This document shows positions 1 to 10,261 of a DNA stretch of 64,000 nt, in pieces; position 1 is the stretch's first letter, and the number at the start of each line of letters is the position of its first letter. Origin of the DNA: Alentia gelatinosa (Eukaryota; Annelida; Polychaeta; Phyllodocida; Polynoidae); contig OX465583.1 in assembly GCA_950022655.1 (NCBI GenBank), positions 15,523,298-15,587,297 on the forward strand, written 5' to 3'. The notes below the pieces were generated by a model. It saw only the letters and a program-made list of their open reading frames with translations, did no database searches and was not told the origin of the DNA. A program made the translations under genes and the position numbers.

Positions 1-920
1 AGCGTTGAGGGAGCTATGTTTGTTTGAAGACTCGTTTTCAGGGAACATTTGGAAACCCAGCAGAGTGAATGAGTTGGGCAAACATGGCGGTGCTGGTAAT
101 TATACTCCTGGTATTTAATTGATCATGCCTGGGGGTAATTCTAACTAGACGTCATGCCCACTATGACTACTTACAGTATCGACAGTACCCAGCGAACCGT
201 GCGCTGGTGCCTCATCGTAGTACCGACCAGGCACAGTGCACGCAGGGTACCAGCGCTCCCGTAACAACATTCTCATGCTCCCCAGCGACCTGCCCGCAAC
301 CAGTGAAGCGTGAAGGGACGCTCTGTACGCAACGAGGCAAATATCGATCGGCGTACTTCATGTTATATCATAATAAAGCCCGGGTACCAGCGAGGCTTCT
401 GGCGGGGGAAAAAAGTCGTCTGCTGCGGAGACGCATTCACACAGCGGTGTACGCATGTGCGGGTCCTGTTTTCCTGGCGAGCTTTGTCCAATTTCAATTG
501 TGTTACTGGATTATGTATGTTCCTTTTCTATATATTCAACTTTTATTTCACACCACTTGTATCATGACGATGCATTAGGTTCTGTATAAGCTGAAGTTAT
601 ATGTTTGGGCAGTTATGAACAAAACAAGTACAACAGCCTACACAATATTGAGGATCCATTGTCATACAAAGGAAAGTACATAGATAATATTCCAAAGAAG
701 TTGCACTATTTTTGGTGGACATAAACTGGCTTATCATGATGAGTGGTTATTACATTCTTGGAACTTGCCCCTTTTAATCAAAGATCAAGGTATTTCGATA
801 GAATTCGCATCTATCATCATCTTGTGCAATATTATAGAATCGTTTCAATCAACATTTGATTATCTCTTAAAGCTAACACAATGTTAAGTCTAAGAATAGC
901 CAGGAATAGATCTTTCGGGA
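1..920. other. No gene recognised
   Basis: Mixed-composition intergenic DNA. A 123-codon open frame at 207-578 has no recognisable domain and another open frame overlaps it on the same strand, so it is not called as a gene. No clear repeat structure seen. Confidence 0.5.
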
Positions 921-928
921 GGGAGTCA

Positions 929-939
929 GAACTCGAACC
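929..939 (-). repeat. tRNA-like B box (SINE trace)
   Basis: On the minus strand this reads GGTTCGAGTTC, a match to the RNA polymerase III B-box consensus GGTTCGANTCC. No convincing A box is visible; the upstream side is occupied by a two-hairpin element starting near 955. Probably a truncated tRNA-derived SINE; a chance match is possible. Confidence 0.25.
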
Positions 940-954
940 TAGGCGTGTGGGGTA

Positions 955-1230
955 CATAAAAGAAAAACCCATAAGATGAAAATGTGTTTGCCCATTCTCC
1001 ATCTTGTTTGATCATTACCTATTTTCACGATTCGCAGCTTCGTAAAATTACATAGCGATCAATCGAGATGGAGGCTGAAGTATTTTCATCGAGTTGGTCT
1101 CTGATTTTATCTCACCCGATTGCCAACATAAAGATAATATTTTATCAGGAAAATGTAAGTTACTCACAGAAATTCAGTTATAAATCTGTATATATTGCCA
1201 TGTTTTAATCATGTCCAATCGGGTCACACC
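955..1230 (+). repeat. Two-hairpin element, degenerate copy
   Basis: Shares the order of landmarks seen in the better copies at 1250-1540 and 3645-3920: the word AAGATGAAAAT, an imperfect hairpin whose loop carries a GCTTCG-type core, then TCTGATTTTATCTCACCC and an AT-rich tail. The stem here is decayed (CATCTTGTTTGATC against GATCAATCGAGATGG). No ORF. Confidence 0.45.
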
Positions 1231-1249
1231 AACCGTAGTAGGTTGCATA

Positions 1250-1540
1250 ATTAGAAGGAAACCCACAAGATGAAAATAGCTTGGTCCGTACTCCATCGAG
1301 TTTGACTGCAGAGTAATTTATGAAGCGAAGCTGAGTGAATTACTCTGCAGTCAAACGAGGTGGACTGCGGAGTTATTTTTATCGGGTGGGTTTCTTATTT
1401 TATCTCACCCTATATAACATGATTTATTGATAAAATTAATAACCCAATTAGCCATTGAGTATTGGTTACACGAACCCCATGGCCCTGGAGTACGAGTTCC
1501 TAATTTTAGGCCTATGGAGAAAAATACTTGGGTGAGATAA
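1250..1540 (+). repeat. Two-hairpin non-autonomous element
   Basis: Hairpin one has a perfect 19-bp inner stem (1300-1318 against 1338-1356), with loop GAAGCGAAGCTGAG and a longer imperfect outer stem. It is followed by TTATTTTATCTCACCC, a 110-base AT-rich segment with a short GAACCCCATGGCC palindrome, and a closing GGGTGAGATAA that is the inverse of TTATCTCACCC. No coding capacity. Same family as copies at 3645, 9350, 44868 and, more distantly, 30436 and 55040. The element class is not recognised. Confidence 0.7.
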
Positions 1541-2330
1541 TAAATCTAACATCATTGCGGCAGCTTTCTGGTCACTCGAGGAATATAGCCCTCTATTGTT
1601 TCACTGCACTTGTTTAAATACTAATCAATTGAGATGTGTGAACAGCTTAATAAGTTTGTTATTAATGTATATAAGATGATTATAATTATCAAAGTAGCTG
1701 TCAAACCTCCATCCCGATGTCAATAAATTCATCAACAAATCTGTGTTGCTAAGGACACTTGTACATCCTAGGCAAACTGATCTCCGGTGCTTACAATATA
1801 CTGTTTTCTCACTTTTATGCCTTACATCGAGAGCTTATGTTACTATGTACTCCCATCTTATATGTACTGCAACCAATACAAGCCTACTAACTGTTTAAAA
1901 AGTTAGCATCAACACTAGACAACCTTTATGTCTGTACCTACACGATGTGATACTACTTCATTAAATATCACTCATCTATCATTATTACCACTGGTGTACC
2001 ATAAAACTGTAAAATGCTATACTATGTTTACTGACGTAACTTGAAATTGACATGATCACTTATTGTTGTGAATTGTTGTAACACAACATGAGCGGGACCT
2101 CGCGGAAGAACGGCCCAGCCGAGCTTGGTAATTATTGTAAACATAATGACCCGAATAAAAAGCATAAAAAAAATATAAAAAATCCTGCTGGCGTCAGAGT
2201 ACAAACGTCCACTGTTCACTGTTCTGAGCTATGGGAAGCAAAACTCCTGCTAGATTATCAAATAATAACTGCCACGCCGATTTGCTAACCGTACTCTGAA
2301 TGGAAGGAGACGAACACGTATTATAGTGCT
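1541..2330. other. No feature seen
   Basis: AT-rich unique-looking DNA. Short open frames at 2028-2288 on both strands overlap each other and have no recognisable domain. Confidence 0.5.
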
Positions 2331-2335
2331 TATTC

Positions 2336-2589
2336 ATTTATTATCCATCGTATACAAAGCCCCCATTGAAAATGAATGGGGACTCAGTAAACCACGACCC
2401 ATTGCATAAAACCTGTCATATACCATAACTGTGGTATACGGAATCAAACCTGTGGTATACGGCCTCAAAACCATGGTATACGGGAAAAATAGTCCCTTTT
2501 GCTATAGAGCAAAGAAATAGTTCCTCGTGTTATACCCGTTAATCTGGCAATTACTGGGTTTAATTCATTCGAAAAGATGGATAATAAAT
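2336..2589. repeat. Short TIR element (TTTATTATCCA family)
   Basis: Bounded by ATTTATTATCCATC at the left and GATGGATAATAAAT at the right, a 14-bp inverted pair. Inside, CTGTGGTATACGG recurs about three times at a 22-base period between 2430 and 2485. A second copy with the same ends is at 27724-27911, and a lone left end occurs near 12282. Non-coding MITE; superfamily not determined. Confidence 0.6.
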
Positions 2590-2596
2590 ACAACAA

Positions 2597-2726
2597 ACGA
2601 TGATTTTGTGGACAGGCGACTCTGTAAACCACTCGCGGTTGACCTCGTAATACACTCGCTAGCGCTCGTGTATTACTACGCGTCAACCTCTCGTGGTTTA
2701 CGGCCGCCTGTCCACAAAACCATCGA
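2597..2726. repeat. Long imperfect hairpin
   Basis: The segment folds on itself: CGATGATTTTGTGGACAGG at the left pairs with CCTGTCCACAAAACCATCG at the right, and the arms continue inward through GTAAACCAC and GGTTGAC to a CGCTAGCG centre. It starts 8 bases after the TIR element at 2336-2589, so it may be part of a composite insertion. No ORF. Confidence 0.6.
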
Positions 2727-2982
2727 TTATTGTCTATATTGACACTGCCAGTGTTTTGAGGTTGGTAACCATCCCGGCCAAGACCTTCAGGAACTCTCCT
2801 TATGAGCTGGCTGCGGAAACCGTCAAACTGTCAAGTTGAAGTAGGCCGACTTGAAATTGCGGCACACACGGCCTAAAACTTGTATTTTGTTATTAGAAAT
2901 CTCAACGTCGAACTTGATACACTGATCTGTGTGGACTATTCAGCTTGGATTATTAATATAAACCACAACGTCAAACCCTAAA

Positions 2983-3444
2983 GGGGGGTGTCCACCAACC
3001 ACGACAAGGTGACAACAAGCCCCGACAAGAAAGTTACAATCGGCGCCTTGTCGTAGCCTTGTCGTAAGAAGGGGCATCTATTCTCACTGTCGTGGGCCCT
3101 TGTCGTAGCGTGTCGGGGAGTGCACGCTCCACCAAATTATGCTATGGTAGTCCTCAGCGACAAGCACATGAAATGCCACGACAAAGGTCGAACAAAAAGG
3201 TCGAACAAAAATCGAACATGTTCGATTTTGTCGTAACCTTGTCGGAAGGCCCCCGACAGGCCCCCGACAAGCTTCCAGTCACAGCCTGTCGTGGCCTTGT
3301 TGTAAACTCTTGTCGGGAACTAGGGTCCACCAACCGCAACAAGGCTACGACAAGCCTTCCAATCGTAGGCCTGTCGTGGACCTTGTCGGAAACCCATTGT
3401 CATAGCCTTGTCGCGGTTGGTGGACCCCTCCCCCCCCCCCCCCC
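2983..3444. repeat. TTAA-type MITE, CCACCAACC family, copy 1
   Basis: Begins GGGGGGTGTCCACCAACC and ends with the inverse GGTTGGTGGACCCC plus a poly-C run. The flanks read CTAA and TTAA, consistent with a decayed TTAA target duplication. It is full of repeated GACAAGG and TCGTAG words. A perfect 22-bp palindrome built on TCGAACATGTTCGA sits at 3208-3229. A second internal pair of ends (3322 and 3430) makes a smaller hairpin inside the right half. Second copy at 53615-54022. Non-coding. Confidence 0.75.
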
Positions 3445-3644
3445 TTAATATTTCGTTCTCGGCCACTGCTTCTGTGTCGTCGAACTAGGCCGAACTATGT
3501 GACAAGTCATCCTGCTTCAGTGACAGATGGATGTCAACATGGCGAAAAGGGTATTTGGATTTCTGTGTATACCTGCACATTTTCTAATATTCTAATGGTG
3601 TTTCATTTGATTCGGCTATCGGCCAATGTCGCAAAATGGCAAAA

Positions 3645-3920
3645 TCTCAAATATCATAATAAGGCAACCTACAAGATGAAAATAGGTCGTTTGACTGCAC
3701 AGTAATTCACTCAGCTTCGCTTCGTGAAATACTGTGCAGTCAAACTCGGTGGAGTATGGACCAAGTGCGTTTCTGATTTTTTCTCACCCCGTATAACATT
3801 ATTTATTGATAAAATGAATCACCCAATTAGGCATTGCGTATCGGGTACACGAACTTCACGGCCTTGGATGACGAGTTCCTAATGGAGAAAAATACTGGGG
3901 TGAGATAACAATTATAACCC
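3645..3920 (+). repeat. Two-hairpin element, hairpin inverted
   Basis: The tail (TTTCTGATTTTTTCTCACCCC through to GGGGTGAGATAA) matches the copy at 1250-1540 in the same orientation. The hairpin is the other way round: its loop reads CTCAGCTTCGCTTC and its right flank CTCGGTGGAGTATGGACC is the reverse complement of the left flank of the 1250 copy. Inner stem at 3689-3704 against 3730-3745. No ORF. Confidence 0.7.
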
Positions 3921-4084
3921 CATTCTTCTTTTAGCGTATACACATCTTTCTTATCAGGGTGTTGTAATAAGTTGTAATTTATACTGTATCGGGACGAAAA
4001 AGAAATAAATAGGACGACCTATCGGCCTTTTTGCTGGCAATGTTTTGATAAGACAATAAATTGTCACAAATGCTGCCCGCTGAT

Positions 4085-4205
4085 TGGCTAACGTGTGTAA
4101 TGTCACTACCCATGAGTATGAAGTTAAAATACCTTCTTGGCTGTAGAATACTCGAGAGTTCCTAAAGTTAAGTCTATTAAAAAGATACTAGGGTGAGATA
4201 AAACT
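4085..4205 (+). repeat. Truncated two-hairpin element (tail only)
   Basis: Only the distal part of the tail is recognisable: GAGAGTTCCTAAA, then AAAAAGATACTAGGGTGAGATAAA, matching the right ends of the copies at 1250 and 3645. The hairpin half is missing. Confidence 0.4.
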
Positions 4206-4430
4206 ATGAGCAAGAGAAGGATGATGTATTGACAGACAGGAGGAGTTTATATAAAACAAAGAGTTTATAAATACGACCATGAAGGATCAGCTGCTGTACG
4301 TTTGAGCACTTTCATAGGTATGTGTGGCATACTAGAAAAAGACTGGTCATCTTTTATTGGCTGTTGGTTTAGTGGCCAATGAGAGCACCGAGCGCACAAG
4401 ACAAGTATGCAGTGGCTTCCCCAGTCGATG

Positions 4431-4557
4431 GTTACCTACTATATCTAAAACAGTAGAATTTCGTCGAATCCGCTTGAAGTTGCTCCCGCACATAGATACA
4501 TAGTTAACCAGACCTAGGGCTGGAGACTGAGAAGCCACGAGAGTGAGAATCTCGTGC
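4431..4557 (+). repeat. Dispersed repeat, copy 1 (pairs with 46067)
   Basis: Closely related over about 127 bases to 46067-46195, from GTTACCTACTATATCTAAAA to a small hairpin CACGAGA / TCTCGTG. Both copies also have CGAAGTCGCTA 240-360 bases downstream. This copy carries the tRNA-like segment at 4680-4745 in between. Non-coding; possibly the body of a composite SINE. Confidence 0.5.
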
Positions 4558-4624
4558 AGGCACGAGACCACTCCGCTGGTTGCCGGCAAATTTAGCCCTT
4601 TCAAAACTCCGCTGATTCCCCATC

Positions 4625-4646
4625 CACCACCACCACCACCACCACA
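4625..4646. repeat. (CCA)n microsatellite
   Basis: About seven CCA/CAC triplets in a row. Confidence 0.9.
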
Positions 4647-4679
4647 CTAAATATTTGGCCTTCCTAAAGCATCTGTCTG

Positions 4680-4745
4680 TGTGGAGCAGTCAGCAGAGTG
4701 TCTGCCTAGGAAGGTGAGTGTTTGGGGTTCGAACCCCAGTACAGC
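4680..4745 (+). repeat. tRNA-derived SINE head
   Basis: GGAGCAGTCAGCAGAGTG at 4682-4699 resembles an A box. GGTTCGAACC at 4726-4735 is a B box in a TTTGGGGTTCGAACCCCAG arm that folds as a T stem-loop. The spacing is that of a tRNA. No clean acceptor or anticodon stem was found, so a SINE or tRNA pseudogene is more likely than a working tRNA gene. Confidence 0.5.
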
Positions 4746-4859
4746 AGCTCACTTTTAAACTATTTTTGGGACTCGGACTCGACGAAGTCGCTAATAGATA
4801 TATATAAACCTTCCAGTCTGTAGATATATCAGTCATTTCTAGCTCTTGGTGGAAACCCG

Positions 4860-5570
4860 CACTTTTGTGTCTGAGTTTTGACCCTAACTTAAGGTCAATG
4901 TCTGGCCAGTCTATGTCCCTAGAATTTACATAGTGCCACAGGACCAGGCTTTAAAACCTGAATCTTCCGTATCACTCTCTACTAGAACGATAGCCAAATA
5001 TCTACGAGCCACCTATGAACAAAGACTTCTGATAAGAACAAAAAATGGCAATGATAGGAGAAAATAATGCCCTGCACACGGGGGGATCCTAGCTGTGTAT
5101 GTTTTGAAGGATTCAGTTGCTCTCTGCAGGTGAAAAATCAATGCTGGTTTTTAAAGCTCCCTGCGCCTAGAAGAAGATTTATGTTAATTCTTTTACTGGA
5201 TGAAATTGGATGTGGTTGGCTGAGTGCCTGTAGGGAGTTGGTTACTGGTGTTTCTTCACTGTGGTCGCCATGTTAGATACAGGGAGGTTGACACAATGGA
5301 GTGCGGCCGCGTTACTGGTTAAAGTCTCTCTGACAACAGACCTGCTTTTTTGTGGCTGGAGTCCATCAGGCAGCGCCTATAATGGTTTCTTTTTAGCAAT
5401 GTTCACTTGATGGGGAGACCGGTGTAGTCCCTGTAAAACAATATCATAAATAAACTCATTACCAGCTAGTACGTCATAGACTCTATAATGTTACATCCCT
5501 TAATCTATAATGTCCTGTAATCCGACCGCTCTGTGCTGCAGGAGGCCCTTAAAATCCACCTTTTTATTTC
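4860..5570. other. No feature seen
   Basis: Unique-looking DNA. The 69-codon open frame at 5067-5276 has no recognised domain and is not called. Confidence 0.5.
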
Positions 5571-5574
<4 letters not shown>

Positions 5575-5635
<61 letters not shown>

Positions 5636-5684
5636 TATATATATATATATTTACGTGTGTGTGTCGCTAAGTGTGTACTGGTCT

Positions 5685-5753
<69 letters not shown>

Positions 5754-5760
5754 AATATAT
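5575..5760. repeat. Twin (TA)n microsatellites
   Basis: Two long TA runs (5575-5652 and 5687-5760) flank a 35-base unique spacer containing GTGTGTGTCGC. Open frames on both strands through the TA runs are translation artefacts (repeating IYIY). Confidence 0.95.
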
Positions 5761-5999
5761 GGAATACAACAAACGAAGAATTATTAAAGATCCTGTTGTA
5801 CATTTGATATTAGTGAATGTAAATGAAAACTACATTATTAACTATTTGAAATATAACAATGCCTCACAAACTGCTTGTCTTTAATCTTGGGAACGCGGAG
5901 TAGGCCAGAAGTACTCAAATCACATAATAAGGTGATATTCTCTCAGCATTCCGATACAAACGTAGATATTCCTGTAAATTTCCACCATCTCTAAGTTCC

Positions 6000-6330
6000 C
6001 ATTCTCACCACTAGATGTCCTCAGCGCGCCGTGAGCTGCTGGTCGTCGGGCGGCGATGGAGGGCGAAGCGGCGGGTGCGGGAACCAGCGGCGCAGTAGGC
6101 GGCGGAATGTCGTCTGCTCCGGACGCGGGACGCGGGAGCGGCGTGAGTGCCGCGTTTCGGATTGCGGGGATCGATCTGCGGCGTTTAAACCGACACGGAG
6201 TAGAGCAGGAGGAGAGGGAGGACGGGTGCGGGAGAGTTGTTGTTCAGGCCTCATGAAAACGTATATGAGGACATTATAGCGGGCGGTGGTACGCTGGTAC
6301 CCGGCCTGACGGACGCCGTTACACGGAGGA
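6000..6330 (+). promoter_or_regulatory. CpG-rich block, possible promoter
   Basis: An abrupt rise in G+C and CpG (GCGCGCC, GGCGGCG, GACGCGGGACGCGGG) inside AT-rich DNA, such as is found at 5' ends of housekeeping genes. It also contains the possible first exon at 6056-6142. No TATA box is visible. The promoter role is inference. Confidence 0.3.
6056..6142 (+). CDS. Possible first coding exon, unknown gene
   Basis: An ATG in a fair Kozak context (GGCGGCGATGG) opens a glycine/alanine-rich frame (MEGEAAGAGTSGAVGGG) that runs to 6142. There GTGAGT at 6143-6148 matches the splice-donor consensus. The frame stays open to 6256 without splicing, but the composition then changes. No domain is recognisable in 29 residues and no downstream exon was identified. 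It lies in the CpG-rich block. Low-complexity Gly/Ala coding can arise by chance in GC-rich DNA. Confidence 0.2.
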
Positions 6331-7490
6331 GGCGTCCGCCGCCGAACGTACCTCACTTCCGGTTGGTTTTTCCATTGAAAAAGAAATACTGATAACGAAA
6401 TGAGCAGATAGCTTTTATCATTCACTTTGATAAAAATAAGCAAGAATCACTCTCCAAACTGGGGCTTGGAGTCTAATATAATGGAACCTCGTCAGGCTCT
6501 GTGAAGTTTTATCATGGATTTAATATTGTTGTATCCCATAGATATGTCGTCAGAAAGTAATTCAGCCGCAGGTTTTAGGTGATTGAACCAGATAGGTTGG
6601 ATGGGAAAAGGAACATATTTGATTTATCTTTTTATATATGAGAATTGCTCCAGAACGAGTGTTTCAGGTGCCAATTTGAAACAACTGTATCGCTGTTTTA
6701 TAACAGTTCACACTTGAATTGTTGTCACGTGGTGCCACTGACATTTATAAGTGTATCACCGTCATCATAATGCAAGGAATTAATTTATAATTGTACTTTT
6801 AACTGATTTCTCTCGAACAATTGGTACTTGAGCACATTCATTCGCATCGATGCACTTATTTGAACGACTGGAAAGAGGAGATAACTGAATAATCATTCAA
6901 TTTTGCACATTTATGTCATGCACCTCCCCGCTGGAACTTCCCTGGTTTAAATTATAGAGTTACACCCTGGACCTTGTTTCCTTGACAGTCCTGGGTGTGA
7001 ACGATTATGTCCTGTTGCTATTTGTAAATTGGTCTTGTGATTAATTCATGAATGTAATTAGTGATATGAGCCCTGAAGAAAATTCCTATCAAAGTCGCCA
7101 TGATTCACCGTCATTTTCTAAACGCTAGCGAACATTATCTGACTCCTAATCCAAAGAATGGTAGATGACGTAATTAAACATGAAGATTCTCCATGAGTCC
7201 CCCACTGCTAGCCAAAGTAACCCAAGTCACAATCGTTCTCCAATTGTACCTAAAACACTATTTGTCTATTAATGTCACACAGGGAAGCAATCAAACCGCA
7301 CCGCTCCTAGACCCGGTTTTTGGAGTTTAAAGAAACAAACTGATTATCTTGTGAGGGCTCTAGGGCATGGATGAGTTGTCATGATTCGTAGATTGTTGTA
7401 GGAGGATCTGGGTTTACGACAGACAGTTTAATGAAACTGAGAGCAGTCAGCTCCTAAAGTTCTGTATAGAGAAGGGTGAGGTGATTCCAT
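6331..7490. other. No feature seen
   Basis: AT-rich, without long ORFs, tandem repeats or clear inverted repeats. Confidence 0.5.
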
Positions 7491-7494
7491 GTCC

Positions 7495-7957
7495 ATTACT
7501 ACAATAGTCTGATAGGGGTGAGTATTTGTACCGTTTTCTCAGTGAGCTGCTGGGTGAGCTGTGTAAATCTGAGTGGCAATGTGGGTGTTGATAACAAATT
7601 CCTGCTTCTGTTGTTATAGTCTTAGAGGGGCTAGTATGTGTACAGTTTTCTCAGCAAGCTTTGGGAGGAGAAGTAAATAAGCATAGATAAGGGTTCACAC
7701 TCTACATGAACAGAAGCAGGCAGAGACAGAAATTTCCAATATGCTGTGTGTATCTATGCCTGCAGTGTCTTACCTATATGGAAATATACAGACACAAGGC
7801 CATAGGTTTGTTTTGAGAAAATACTCACCCCTCTTAGACTATTGTAGTCCTGGAAACAGGAATATGTCATCAAAATCCACACTGCCACTCAGACTTACAG
7901 ATCTGCCCCACAGCTCACTGAGAAAATGGTATAGAATACTCGCCCCATCTCATTTGT
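7495..7957. repeat. Complex fold-back repeat
   Basis: A unit (ACTACAATAGTCTGATAGGGG, then GTTTTCTCAGTGAGCTG and CTGAGTGGCAATGTGG) occurs at 7498-7590 and, diverged, near 7617-7670 in direct orientation. It occurs in inverse orientation at 7823-7850 and 7875-7957 (CCACACTGCCACTCAG, CAGCTCACTGAGAAAA). The whole can fold back on itself. The short ORF at 7741-8010 lies across it and has no recognised domain. Confidence 0.55.
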
Positions 7958-8031
7958 GTGTTGGGTACACAGGTTGGTGTTGGTGTAGGAAGTCTGTTAG
8001 CTGCAGCTGATAATGTCTGTATAGGGGACTG

Positions 8032-8218
8032 TGGGTAAAGGCCAGCCCCCACCTACCACCATTCTGGTCCCGATAGGCCCTACAACTGCCTTCCCGACAC
8101 AATACCGCTTTTATTGTGAGGTCAGCAAAAATAGTGGTAGGTGAACAGGTTTATGCGATTCTGTCGACGATACCCCACGATAGGCTACGATTGAAAACTC
8201 CAATCGTAGAGGTCCCGG
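8032..8218. repeat. Half of a TTAA-type MITE (CCCCCACCTACC family)
   Basis: Matches the left half of the copies at 20555-20946 and 48386-49124, from GTAAAGGCCAGCCCCCACC to AATCGTAGAGGTCCCGGTA. It stops where the other copies enter their central palindrome. The right half is absent. No ORF. Confidence 0.65.
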
Positions 8219-8224
8219 TATGTA

Positions 8225-8495
8225 TAACTCTCGCTGTTTAAATCTTTGTCTCTGTCCCTGTCTGTCCATATGTATGTCATACTATACCTATGTCTCTGTC
8301 CCTGTTGTTTGGCATGTATGTTTCACTATTTCGCTCTGTATGTGTCTTTCTGCATCTCTGTCTCATTGTCTCTGTCCCTATCTGTATATGTCAGACTCTC
8401 TGTCTGTTTACCTGTCCCTGTGTGAGTATCCCTTCTATCTCTGTTATCATCTGCATCATTATCTGTCTCTCTGTGTCTCCCTCCCTGTCTGAATG
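8225..8495 (+). repeat. CT-rich low-complexity tract
   Basis: Dominated by irregular TCTGTCTCTGTCCCTG and CTATGTC-type words. It produces a Leu/Ser/Cys-rich open frame that is judged non-coding. Degenerate microsatellite. Confidence 0.7.
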
Positions 8496-8499
8496 AAAA

Positions 8500-9150
8500 T
8501 CGATGATCAAGGGTTTCAGCAAGTCTGTGGTCAAGTCTAAGGCTCAGGGCTTGATGACAGGGTTGAAGGGAGTAAAACTGGTTTGTCAGGTCTATACAAA
8601 GTGGGTCTGAATACAGTGTATTTAGATGTGTCCCATCAGATTTGAAATGTGAATACCACATTTAGACAATATTATCATGTAATAGTTTCCTTTTCTAGTA
8701 GCAGATTACAGTAGCCATAACTAAGTGTTTCTCATTTCATGAAAGGATTGACATAGTGAATCCTTTTGTCTTCAAAAAGACTAGAAATAAAAATGTCTAT
8801 TTTTAGGAACTAAGTCAGTAGTGGGGCACGAGGTATGGTAAGACTTGATACTGGACCCCTGCTCATTTAAACAGGCCTTTATAGTTGGGACATTGATAGT
8901 GAAGTGTTAGATTCTCTGCAGTAAGCTGGAAGCCTGTGTGAGCATTCCAACCTCTAGATGACGTATATATGAGCGCGTTTTCCCGCGCTCAATAATCATA
9001 TCATATTATGGGAAATTATTTCTCATGCGATCTTTGCCGGGGATGGCTCAAAATATTATCCAGTCCACAATGGGGAATGCCTCAAGGCATTATCCGGTCT
9101 AGGTTGGGAATGTTTTTAGGCATCAATTGGTGTAGATGCTCCTGAAAATA
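8500..9150. other. No feature seen
   Basis: Unique-looking DNA with a short GAGCGCG..CGCGCTC palindrome near 8971-8990. Confidence 0.4.
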
Positions 9151-9164
9151 TTACATATCTATAA

Positions 9165-9245
9165 ATATGTTGAAGATAGAAAGTGCCGAAACGTTGGCAA
9201 ACAACTGTAATTAGTCAATAGAATTCATCAATAAAAGCCAATCAA
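9165..9245 (+). other. Possible Penelope-like 3' end with degenerate hammerhead
   Basis: The string TTGAAGATAGAAAGTGCCGAAACGTTGGC, followed about 40 bases later by AATAAA, resembles the 3' segment of Penelope-like retroelements, where a hammerhead ribozyme core (CUGAnGA...GAAAC) is common. Here the first core box begins TTGAAGA instead of CTGANGA and stem II does not pair well, so catalysis is unlikely. No reverse transcriptase is present upstream. Confidence 0.35.
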
Positions 9246-9349
9246 TCAAATTTGGTGGACTAGACCCTGGTTCGTGTTTAATGCCAAATATTAGAGTATA
9301 CGATCAACTTGACAGTCCATCATCAAACTGAAGAAGTGCAGTATTTATT

Positions 9350-9672
9350 TAGAACTGCATCGAGAATCATATAAATAGACAATACTCCACGAGTTTGGCT
9401 GGGCCGCAATCGTCATAGAGGCGAAGCCGAGTGACGATTATGGCACAGCCAAACGAGTGGAGTATTGTCTATTTAACGATTTGAGTGCAGTTCTGGATTT
9501 ATCGTACCCCTTTCTATGACATTAAATATCATCACAACTTCAGAATAATCACAATATACTTAGCAAATCCACTACGCCACGGCCGTGGCGTAGTATTGTA
9601 ACTTTACCAGGGTGATCGTTGAGTATATTTTTCCAATGTTATTCCTTTGTACCAGGGGTGAGATAAATGTTG
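9350..9672 (+). repeat. Two-hairpin element, copy with GGCCGTGGC tail palindrome
   Basis: Opens AGAACTGCATCGAGAATCAT, with a long stem: CAATACTCCACGAGTTTGGCTG pairs with the inverse ending GAGTGGAGTATTG. The loop carries GGCGAAGCCGAG. The tail starts GATTTATCGTACCCC, contains the perfect palindrome TACGCCACGGCCGTGGCGTA, and ends CAGGGGTGAGATAAA. The same element occurs inverted at 44868-45195. Confidence 0.75.
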
Positions 9673-9679
9673 CTATTTC

Positions 9680-10240
9680 AGCCTCAGACATCGGGACACT
9701 CACCGCCTTCATCGCCGGCAGTTACACCCAGGTTACGGAGAGAAGCGGCCTATCTGAGGCGGCTCCAACCTAACCGCCGAGGGATCTCAGATATTGGCCT
9801 ACAAGCCTGCTGACTCAATCCGCTCAGGGTTAATCTCCGCCAGGGGTGGGGATTACGTGGTGGGCGGCCGTCGTGGGCGCGCAGGGGCTGAAGGGGAGGG
9901 TGACCGTGGTCGTGGTCGAGTCAAGGGCGGAAGGAGGTTTAGAGTACAATGGTCGGAACAATCATTCTGATTATAACAGTAATACTCAATGCTGTGAGTA
10001 CCCCGCGTGCCACCCGCCACCCGTCTATTCCCAGGAGTTGACCCTACGCAATCGTTTGGATATCACCTCAACTCCTCGGAGCATACAGTCGATTTTATCT
10101 GAAACCGGTTAGGAATAGAGGGTACTTGGTTTCCCTATTCATATATACCTTCAAATATCGATAAAAATGGTTATTTCTTTACCTAGCCCCAAGAAAAATG
10201 GCCACCCTTATCGAGTAACTGCGACAGCTATGTTTTCGTC
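9680..10240. other. GC-richer stretch, no gene recognised
   Basis: Contains GCC-rich DNA and an 88-codon open frame (9846-10112) without a recognised domain. Nothing else supported. Confidence 0.4.
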
Positions 10241-10261
10241 CCAGCGCTCTTTATATCACAT

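Noticed and set aside
207..578. 123-codon open frame near the window start
   Set aside because: No domain, overlapping frame on the same strand, no splice or promoter context.
4680..4745. Functional tRNA gene
   Set aside because: A and B boxes are present, but acceptor and anticodon stems do not pair convincingly. Called as SINE-like instead.
5500..5884. Open frames of 90 and 124 codons around the TA tracts
   Set aside because: They translate a dinucleotide repeat (IYIY) and exist on both strands.
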